A stretch of DNA of 7,980 nt from Candidatus Altarchaeales archaeon (GTDB taxonomy: Archaea > Altiarchaeota > Altiarchaeia > IMC4 > SCGC-AAA252-I15): positions 1-7,980 of the forward strand of contig WJJK01000313.1 of the NCBI GenBank assembly GCA_014729705.1, written 5' to 3'. The position numbers and the translations under genes were made by a program. Numbering within the stretch: the first letter of the stretch is position 1; every line of letters starts with the position of its first letter. The notes under the pieces are model-generated. The model had not been told where the DNA came from, searched no databases, and saw only the letters and a program-made list of their open reading frames with translations. Positions 1 to 5,070 of this stretch are shown piece by piece.

Positions 1-1
1 C

Positions 2-178
2 TCGCATCCCGACCTAATCATCAGGACCGCGGAAGCGAGGTTGAGTAATTTCTTGACCTGGCAGTCCGCCTACAGCGAACTTTACTTCCCAGACAAGCTT
101 TGGCAGGAGTTCAGTGAAGGGGATTTAGACGAAATATTGAAGGATTTTGAGGGACGCCAGAGGCGTTTTGGCAGGTGA
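2..178 (+). CDS. uppS: Polyprenyl diphosphate synthase (cis-prenyltransferase, UppS/DHDDS family), C-terminal fragment
   Basis: This is the last 58 codons of a gene that begins before the window, read in the frame starting at base 2 and ending at TGA 176-178. The translation contains PDLIIRT-like, RLSNFLTWQSAYSELYF and RQRRFGR segments. These match the conserved C-terminal signature of cis-prenyltransferases (IRT-x-GE-x-RLSNF-WQ-AYSE-YF, then a basic tail), in which the Arg/Ser/Glu residues bind isopentenyl diphosphate. The family makes long-chain Z-polyprenyl diphosphates; in archaea these become the dolichyl-type carrier for N-glycan assembly, acting at the membrane surface. The next gene, aglB, starts at once downstream, which fits a carrier/transferase operon. 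One oddity is that the RT-xx-E-x-R motif reads RTAEAR, one residue shorter than the textbook RTxGExR. Family assignment is secure; product chain length and final carrier are inferred. Confidence 0.9.
   Translation, partial: SHPDLIIRTAEARLSNFLTWQSAYSELYFPDKLWQEFSEGDLDEILKDFEGRQRRFGR
173..178 (+). promoter_or_regulatory. Shine-Dalgarno site for aglB, overlapping the uppS stop
   Basis: AGGTGA matches the archaeal anti-Shine-Dalgarno complement (GGAGGTGAT) and lies 4 nt before GTG 183. It includes the uppS stop codon. This supports GTG 183 over the upstream TTG 147 as the aglB start, and suggests translation of the two genes is coupled. Confidence 0.55.
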
Positions 179-182
179 GCTG

Positions 183-3062
183 GTGGTAAGCGAAAAAGAT
201 TCAACGGAGATTTCAATCAGGTTACCCGAATCTTTCAAGAGGTTCGGCAACCCCCAAACTATTTTGGGTTTCACAGCACTCTTGTTGACAGTCATACGCC
301 TTAACCTCCAAGGCACATTCGTATACAGTTTATCCCCTTTTGTATTGGGTTTGCTGGGTGTGGCAAGCTTTGGCGTTTTTCTTTTCCTCTATGAGGGGAA
401 AAGGGATGTGGGGGGTCTTGGGGTGACTGTCTTAATCCTTTTGACGGCCTTGTTTTCCTGGTATTCAGTTGACTACGGGGGTTCAAGCTTAGCCCGTGAT
501 TTCACCGTATTCTCGCTTGCCTCCGCCTCGTTTCTGCTTGGCTACTTATTTTACTACACCCAAACTGTGCGCACCCGCGAGGCCATAGTATTCAGCATAT
601 TCTTAGCCTCCCTTCTCATACACGTTGCCCCCGCCCACAGGGAAACCGGCCTCCCCGACCAGCTTGCGGCACTCGACCCCTACTGGCACTATAAATGGAT
701 GCAGCGGATTTACGAGGAGGGTCAGCTTCCGGAGCACGACGCATCAGTCTACCCCTTCGTAGGCGGCCTCCTTAAACACAACGACTCCTCCTATGTTCAG
801 CGTAAGATGCCTCTGGGTTACGGCACCCAACAGGATCGAGCTCCCCTATTAAGCAACCTATTCTACAGCTCAACCGCGTTAATCCTCAAGCCATTGGGTG
901 TAGAGCTTCTTGACATAGCAATTCTCGGCCCAGGAGTAATAGCTGCTTTAACAATTGTCTTAGTCTACCTTCTTGTCGTGGAGTTGTTTGCTGATATGAA
1001 ACCATATAACATGGTTGTGGGGGTTACGGCTGCGTTTTGCCTTATGCTTAGTCCCGCATTTGCGTCTAAGGCGGTTGCAACCAACGCCGAAGACGATGCT
1101 TTGGGGATGTTTCTGTCTGTGGGGGCGGCTTTCCTTTTTTTCGCGGGACTTCATCGGAAAAAAATCATTTATGCTGCTCTTGCAGGATTTGCTCTTTTAA
1201 TGCTTAAATTGACTTGGGGTGGCTGGACGTATCTCGCCCTGGTTTTAGGGATATTCGGATTTCTCTATGGATTAATTGCGTTCATAAACCGAAGAGACTG
1301 CATAGCCCACCTACCCTACCTATTCGTAGTCTGGGGTATCGGCGAGATGTCCTTTTTGTTCCTGCATGCAAGGGATTCCCTTCCAACATACGTGCCCCCT
1401 CCCCTGCTTGTTCTTTTCCCTATGCTTTCTGGGTTTGTGTTGTCCATCCTCTTGGAGTTCACTAGGATCCGGGTTTGGGGTATGAATTTAGAGGTTGAGG
1501 GTGCGTCCCTTGAAACAGGCCTCCGCAGACTGATGCAGAAAAACCTCACAATCATAGCCTCCTTGATTCTTATTGCTGGGTTGGTTTTCATAGTTCATGA
1601 AGGCCCGGTTAAGTTAATCAACTATGCGGCATCCACTTTAATGGGTGTCAGCGACCGGTCGGTTGTCCACGACACAGTCTCTGAGCAGACTCCCCTAGCC
1701 GATAATTTCTCTGCATTCATCTCCGCAGGCTACTCCCGCTACGGCGGGGTCTTCCTATACGGGTTTCTGTTGATTCCCCTACTGCTTTATCTTGCGGTTG
1801 CACGCTACAACAACGGCGCATTGTTCGTCTTAGCCTGGAGTGTGCCCATGCTTTGGGGCGTCTACAACAAGTCGGCGTGGATATTCGGATCCTCTGTCGC
1901 AGTCACGATACTCGGCTCCTGCGTTGGTTTATTCGTAGCCAAGAACCGCAAGCAATTAGCTGACTGGCGGATTGTGGGCACCATCTTTTTGCTTTTACTG
2001 CCTTTTTCATACATACCTTTTCTGGGGGCGACAAGCTACAACTCCCGCACGCCTTTCGTTTCCGCGGTCGGCTACTCCCCCTTCTACAGCGGCCCCACCC
2101 GCGATCATTTTTTCTGGTGGCCCGCGCTTCAATGGCTTAAATCCGGGACTAAACCGTCTTCTGCGGTTTTGACTTGGTGGGACTACGGCCACTGGATCAC
2201 CTCAATATCCCACCGCCCGGTCTTAATCGACAACCTACAGTTTGATGAATACCAGATCCAGGATGTCGCGCGTTTCTTTGTGAACAAGACTTCGGAGCAG
2301 GAGGCGTTTGAAATAGTTTCAGCCTACGACACCGCCTACGAAATTCAGGGCCGAGACCTTAAATATGTCGTAGTCGATTGGACGATGATACCTAAAGGCA
2401 GCGCGCTGCACTACATATCTTTAGGCGACATAGAGTCAAACACTAAACCCGATCCCATGGTGGGCTTCAGAAACTACGCTCACTGTAACTTTAATCCGGG
2501 TATGAGTTCCCTGGAGCCCCGCATCCAGGCGGAGGCAGACGGCTCCTTTAAGAGGGTTCGGGATGCGGTATTCCTCTGTCAAGGCTACGTTGGGGGCGTG
2601 GTTTTCAGTGTTTCAGGCGACCCCCCTAATCTCGTGGTAGAGGAGATCCAGGTTTTGATGCCCACGTATACTGTGCCTTGGAGTCAGTGGAGCCAGAGCC
2701 AGGACGCAAGCATCCTGGGGGTGTCTTCCTTGGATGATGTTCTTGCATGCTCGTTTTTCAAAAACCAGGATCCCAACATAAACGCTTTATGCTCCTCCAC
2801 ACCAGCCTTAAACACCTTGGTTTATGTGCCAGGCGAGTTTCAGGACTACATGATGACTAAACTTTATCTCACCAACCACCTGGAGGGCTATGAACGCCAC
2901 GGTCTTGTGAACCGCGAGTATAAGCCGCTTAAGCATTTCAGGTTGGTTGAGGACTTCAGCCGCGGCTATGTGAGGGCCTATGAAATCGACTATGATGGTG
3001 TGACCGTTGATGAGCGTAATGCCTCCCTCGCCCCGAAATTTTTCCAAGCACGGTTCAATTAA
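183..3062 (+). CDS. aglB: Archaeal oligosaccharyltransferase catalytic subunit (AglB/STT3 family, GT66)
   Basis: A membrane GT-C enzyme that transfers a lipid-linked glycan to Asn in N-X-S/T sites on the outside of the cell membrane. Residues are numbered from the furthest upstream in-frame start, TTG 147 (971 aa). An N-terminal multi-helix domain (about 40-620) is followed by a soluble C-terminal domain. Motifs in order: first acidic motif DPYWH (D177) in the first external loop; second acidic motif NAEDD (313-317); TVSE at 510-513, the SVSE/TIXE loop motif; WWDYG at 677-681, the STT3 hallmark for sequon recognition; and DWTMIPK at 744-750, at the DK/MI-motif position. I prefer GTG 183 (959 aa) because AGGTGA precedes it and the longer form would overlap uppS by 32 nt; TTG 168 is also possible. 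The helix before the WWDYG domain reads NKSAWIFG, where many family members have an Arg. It ends 8 bp from the convergent pilin gene. Function is very likely; glycan and substrates are unknown. Confidence 0.95.
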   Translation: MVSEKDSTEISIRLPESFKRFGNPQTILGFTALLLTVIRLNLQGTFVYSLSPFVLGLLGVASFGVFLFLYEGKRDVGGLGVTVLILLTALFSWYSVDYGGSSLARDFTVFSLASASFLLGYLFYYTQTVRTREAIVFSIFLASLLIHVAPAHRETGLPDQLAALDPYWHYKWMQRIYEEGQLPEHDASVYPFVGGLLKHNDSSYVQRKMPLGYGTQQDRAPLLSNLFYSSTALILKPLGVELLDIAILGPGVIAALTIVLVYLLVVELFADMKPYNMVVGVTAAFCLMLSPAFASKAVATNAEDDALGMFLSVGAAFLFFAGLHRKKIIYAALAGFALLMLKLTWGGWTYLALVLGIFGFLYGLIAFINRRDCIAHLPYLFVVWGIGEMSFLFLHARDSLPTYVPPPLLVLFPMLSGFVLSILLEFTRIRVWGMNLEVEGASLETGLRRLMQKNLTIIASLILIAGLVFIVHEGPVKLINYAASTLMGVSDRSVVHDTVSEQTPLADNFSAFISAGYSRYGGVFLYGFLLIPLLLYLAVARYNNGALFVLAWSVPMLWGVYNKSAWIFGSSVAVTILGSCVGLFVAKNRKQLADWRIVGTIFLLLLPFSYIPFLGATSYNSRTPFVSAVGYSPFYSGPTRDHFFWWPALQWLKSGTKPSSAVLTWWDYGHWITSISHRPVLIDNLQFDEYQIQDVARFFVNKTSEQEAFEIVSAYDTAYEIQGRDLKYVVVDWTMIPKGSALHYISLGDIESNTKPDPMVGFRNYAHCNFNPGMSSLEPRIQAEADGSFKRVRDAVFLCQGYVGGVVFSVSGDPPNLVVEEIQVLMPTYTVPWSQWSQSQDASILGVSSLDDVLACSFFKNQDPNINALCSSTPALNTLVYVPGEFQDYMMTKLYLTNHLEGYERHGLVNREYKPLKHFRLVEDFSRGYVRAYEIDYDGVTVDERNASLAPKFFQARFN

Positions 3063-3070
3063 AATATGTT

Positions 3071-3418
3071 TTAGGAGCAGTTGCAGGATACGCTTCCCCC
3101 GAATGAGGATGCTATGGTGTTTATCGCTGATTTGGCGACCGCTATTATGATTAATCCCACTATCGCGTTCACGCAAACGCTTTTAGCTTTCTTCCTGCCT
3201 CCCGGGTCGTCGGCGCTGTAGACGTATAGGACGCCGCCGTAGATGAATACGGCGGTCGCAAGCGGTCGGGCCACGTATATTATGACTTGACAGTATATGG
3301 TGCATAATGCGTTAGCTATTTTTTGGGCTGGGTCAGCCTGCACCGTTAAAACTATGAACGCTATCGCGGTTAAGGTTACCGCGATTTTTCCGTAATCCCT
3401 CTTATTTCTTTTCAGCAT
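3071..3418 (-). CDS. VirB2/TrbC-like T4SS pilin, copy D (divergent, Cys-rich)
   Basis: A 115-aa membrane protein, last of four paralogues in transcription order. A basic N-terminus and hydrophobic core lead to a likely signal-peptidase site after VQA (about residue 28). Helix 1 (about 44-66) holds RPLATAVFIYGGVLYV. The cytoplasmic or lumenal loop is SADDPGGRKKAK (68-79), and helix 2 follows (about 82-103). The pattern GG-x-x-Y-x-x-SA-x-DP...KKAK...IVGLII resembles the T4SS_pilin/VirB2-TrbC family, whose mature two-helix subunits build conjugation pili. Of the four copies this looks closest to that general family, so it anchors the assignment. It has five cysteines (39, 43, 82, 112, 114) and the only N-X-S sequon in the set, NCS at its extreme C-terminus. 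Its ATG lies inside the end of copy C (ATGCTGA, 7-nt overlap), so translation is probably coupled. It could be a minor or tip subunit; that is inference. Confidence 0.8.
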   Translation of the reverse strand: MLKRNKRDYGKIAVTLTAIAFIVLTVQADPAQKIANALCTIYCQVIIYVARPLATAVFIYGGVLYVYSADDPGGRKKAKSVCVNAIVGLIIIAVAKSAINTIASSFGGSVSCNCS

Positions 3419-3729
3419 GTTTGGCCCAGGCTTAAATCCCCGGTTGATATCATTGTGATGGTGTTTTTAGCTATCACAATTATTAACCCCCCGATTATGG
3501 CTTGCACGCATGTTGTGCGGGCTTTCTTCCTGCCTCCCGGGTCGTCTGCGTTGAATACGTAGTTTAAGCCGCCGTATAAAAACATAAGGCTTACCAAGCC
3601 CCCGCCAATCATTTCAAAGGCGTCTGCGAGGCTGCATAAAAATTTTTTTACTCCTGAGAGGAACGCATTTGAAAATGATGCTAAATAAATAACCAAAATC
3701 AGGGCAACTATTTTTTTTCGGTACGACAT
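3412..3729 (-). CDS. VirB2/TrbC-like T4SS pilin, copy C
   Basis: A 105-aa paralogue with a signal peptide (YRKK then a hydrophobic stretch, likely cleavage after SNA, residue 22). Helix 1 includes GGGLVSLMFLYGGLNYVF, the loop is NADDPGGRKKAR (60-71), and helix 2 carries IIGGLIIVIA. Cysteines are at 32, 74 and 105 (the last residue). C32 and the terminal Cys would both face outside, so a disulfide is plausible. C74 is shared in alignment only with copy D, and with DDPGG (rather than DNPGG) in the loop it groups C with D. The preceding gene ends 12 nt upstream and no clear Shine-Dalgarno is visible, so translation probably depends on read-through from copy B. No N-X-S/T sequon is present. The pilin assignment rests on fold pattern and similarity to copy D. 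Confidence 0.8.
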   Translation of the reverse strand: MSYRKKIVALILVIYLASFSNAFLSGVKKFLCSLADAFEMIGGGLVSLMFLYGGLNYVFNADDPGGRKKARTTCVQAIIGGLIIVIAKNTITMISTGDLSLGQTC

Positions 3730-3741
3730 GGCTTTTTATTA

Positions 3742-4062
3742 TTAAGGTAGGGCTATTCCACAGTTAGTCAACCCGTTTATCAATCCAACAATGAAAAAGG
3801 CTACAACCACTATGATCCCCCCGATTATCGAGTGTATTAATATGTCTTTCGCTTTTTTCCTGCCTCCGGGGTTGTCTGCGTTGAATACGTAGGTTAATCC
3901 TCCGTATACGAACATCAAGGTCACAAGTCCCCCCGCGATCGGGAGGAGAGTGTTCTGTATGGCTAAGATGATCGGGCATACTATGCCTACGATTACCGCA
4001 TATGCTGATTGGATCAGAAGTAGTGCCAAGAGGATATACAGGAATTTTTTACTGTTTTTCAT
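3742..4062 (-). CDS. VirB2/TrbC-like T4SS pilin, copy B
   Basis: A 106-aa paralogue, second in the operon. The signal peptide (MKNSKK, then a Leu-rich core) probably ends at AYA (residue 22), giving a mature protein of about 84 aa, near the size of mature VirB2-type pilins. Helix 1 contains PIAGGLVTLMFVYGGLTYVF, the loop is NADNPGGRKKAK (61-72), and helix 2 has IIGGIIVVVAFFIVGL. Cysteines occur at 29 and 101 only, at the two predicted external ends. It is the closest relative of copy A: both have GIVC, DNPGGRKKA, DILIH and GL-T-x-C, and the two genes share a 42-nt identical DNA block. It starts 44 nt after copy A stops, and I see no strong ribosome-binding site. No N-X-S/T sequon is present. 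Confidence 0.8.
   Translation of the reverse strand: MKNSKKFLYILLALLLIQSAYAVIVGIVCPIILAIQNTLLPIAGGLVTLMFVYGGLTYVFNADNPGGRKKAKDILIHSIIGGIIVVVAFFIVGLINGLTNCGIALP
3851..3892 (-). repeat. 42-bp identical block, copy B loop region
   Basis: These 42 bases are identical to 4210-4251 in copy A. They encode the end of helix 1 and the ADNPGGRKKA loop. The same stretch in copies C (3521-3562, three differences) and D (3186-3227, more diverged) is recognisably homologous. Confidence 0.85.
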
Positions 4063-4106
4063 GTTTCTATGTTCTTTGATTTAACTCTGTGCAATTACTT
4101 CCAACC

Positions 4107-4424
4107 TCACATTCCCGGGCATTTTGTCAGCCCTGCTATAAGGCCTACTATGTTGCTTGCCACAACAATAATCACGCCCCCTATTATGGCGTGTATTAAT
4201 ATGTCTCTTGCTTTTTTCCTGCCTCCGGGGTTGTCTGCGTTGAATACGTAGCTTACACCCCCGTATATGAACATCAGCGTAACCAATCCGCCGCCTATGG
4301 GGATTAAGGCTGCGTGTATGGAAGAGATTATGGAACAAACAATACCGCTGATAGCGTAACCGGTTGTCGCCAGGAAAAGAAAAATTAACCCAATAAACAG
4401 CATCCTAAAAACTTTCTTGTTCAT
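4107..4424 (-). CDS. VirB2/TrbC-like T4SS pilin, copy A (operon leader)
   Basis: A 105-aa protein and the first gene of the four-pilin operon. The signal peptide (MNKKVFR plus hydrophobic core) probably ends at GYA (residue 24). Helix 1 holds GGGLVTLMFIYGGVSYVF, the loop is NADNPGGRKKAR (62-73), and helix 2 has IIGGVIIVVASNIVGLIAG. Cysteines 30 and 102 lie at the external ends. The signal looks like signal peptidase I type with an AxA-like site, not a class III archaellin/pilin peptide, so this is not an ordinary archaeal type IV pilin. It is the only copy with a recognisable Shine-Dalgarno and its own promoter region, so it is probably the best expressed and could be the major subunit (inference). 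Other small two-helix membrane proteins, such as a holin-like family, cannot be excluded without a profile search. Confidence 0.8.
   Translation of the reverse strand: MNKKVFRMLFIGLIFLFLATTGYAISGIVCSIISSIHAALIPIGGGLVTLMFIYGGVSYVFNADNPGGRKKARDILIHAIIGGVIIVVASNIVGLIAGLTKCPGM
4210..4251 (-). repeat. 42-bp identical block, copy A loop region
   Basis: The exact partner of 3851-3892, 359 bp apart in direct orientation. Synonymous sites are identical as well, which points to recent duplication or gene conversion rather than protein-level selection alone. Confidence 0.85.
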
Positions 4425-4428
4425 GTTT

Positions 4429-4434
4429 ATCCTC
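4429..4434 (-). promoter_or_regulatory. Shine-Dalgarno site of pilin copy A
   Basis: On the minus strand this reads GAGGAT, 4 nt before the ATG at 4424-4422. It is the only convincing ribosome-binding site in the pilin operon and uses the same 4-nt spacing as the aglB site. Confidence 0.5.
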
Positions 4435-4470
4435 GCCGGTAATATGATTATTGTATAATTTATTGGGACG

Positions 4471-4490
4471 CTTTTATTTATAAATAATCT
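4471..4490. promoter_or_regulatory. Palindromic TATA-like element between the pilin operon and the kinase gene
   Basis: The 88-bp divergent region contains ATTTATAAAT (4476-4485), a perfect palindrome resembling an archaeal TATA box on both strands. Its centre is about 32 bp before the kinase ATG at 4513, which predicts a start site a few bases before that ATG and an almost leaderless mRNA. Towards the pilins it would give a leader of about 30 nt containing the GAGGAT site. A second A/T-rich run (minus-strand AATTATACAATAAT, around 4449-4462) could serve the pilins instead. Confidence 0.5.
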
Positions 4491-4512
4491 GAACGCTTAG
4501 TTTCCTATTGCC

Positions 4513-5070
4513 ATGGTTGTTTGCGCGGTTTCAGGGGTGGCTGCAAGCGGGAAAACAACGTTATGTCAGAAGTTAGGCCCCAAAATGGGGTATGCGGTCC
4601 TTGATTTAAAGGAGTTTATCAAAACAGAGGGGTTAGCACAATCCTATGATAAATCCTCACACACAATGGATGTTGACGTATCTCATCTGGTTGAAAGATT
4701 TGAAAAAATTGGCTTGAATTCTAACACCCTGGTTGACGGTTTATTGTCCCATCACCTCCCAGTGTCTCATGTCATCATCCTGCGCGCTAACCCTGAACTC
4801 CTCTATGAGCGGATGCTTTGCAGGGGGTATCCCATGGATAAAATACTTGAAAACCTTGAAGCCGAATACCTTGCAACGATAACCCGTGAATGCGGGGATA
4901 AAAAAAATGTTTTAGAAATTGATTCAAGCAAACCCAAATACAATGAAATCAGGGGGTTCCTAAAACAGGGGGGACGCAGTCTCATAAACCCCGATTGGAG
5001 CGAACAATTTCAGAAAACACTTCTCAATGCTAGGCCAATGAGGGGTTCTCAAGAACCAAAAACTCTGTGA
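4513..5070 (+). CDS. AK6/Fap7-type adenylate kinase / ATPase
   Basis: A 185-aa cytoplasmic P-loop kinase. Walker A is GVAASGKT (8-15). DGLLSHHLP (75-83) matches the DGHLSH-LP motif of AK6/Fap7 proteins. The lid-like part RANPELLYERMLCRGYP (91-107), followed by KILENLEAEYL, is also typical, as is the late NPDW (159-162). The family interconverts adenine nucleotides (ATP + AMP to 2 ADP) and, in eukaryotes and studied archaea, works with ribosomal protein uS11 in maturing small-subunit rRNA. The last 20 or so residues after DWSEQF extend beyond the usual family end and overlap the tail of the convergent gene by 41 bp. No Shine-Dalgarno is visible before ATG 4513; a TATA-like box about 32 bp upstream suggests a near-leaderless mRNA. 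No functional tie to glycosylation or pili is evident. Confidence 0.88.
   Translation: MVVCAVSGVAASGKTTLCQKLGPKMGYAVLDLKEFIKTEGLAQSYDKSSHTMDVDVSHLVERFEKIGLNSNTLVDGLLSHHLPVSHVIILRANPELLYERMLCRGYPMDKILENLEAEYLATITRECGDKKNVLEIDSSKPKYNEIRGFLKQGGRSLINPDWSEQFQKTLLNARPMRGSQEPKTL

Noticed and set aside
147..182. Longer aglB reading from TTG 147
   Set aside because: It would overlap uppS by 32 nt with no ribosome-binding site, while GTG 183 has AGGTGA 4 nt upstream. It is not fully excluded.
3063..3070. Terminator between the convergent aglB and pilin genes
   Set aside because: Only 8 bp separate the stops; short T-runs are present, but no hairpin or long T-tract can be supported.
2808..3176. Minus-strand 122-aa open frame across the 3' end of aglB and the end of pilin D
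   Set aside because: It lies antisense to the well-supported AglB C-terminus and overlaps pilin D in another frame; no recognisable domain.
3186..4251. Regularly spaced repeats that might suggest a CRISPR or regulatory repeat array
   Set aside because: The repeats sit at the same codon positions of four paralogous genes and encode the conserved loop; they are coding.
4081..4338. Minus-strand 85-aa open frame inside pilin A
   Set aside because: A shifted-frame shadow of the pilin: it repeats the loop region as an Arg-rich string (RIQRRQPRRQEK) seen in the same shadow frame of copy B.
3071..4424. Pilins as ordinary archaeal type IV pilins or archaellins
   Set aside because: The N-termini have AxA-type signal peptidase I sites and a second helix follows the loop; there is no class III (basic residue-Gly before the helix, QXSXEXXXL-like) signature.
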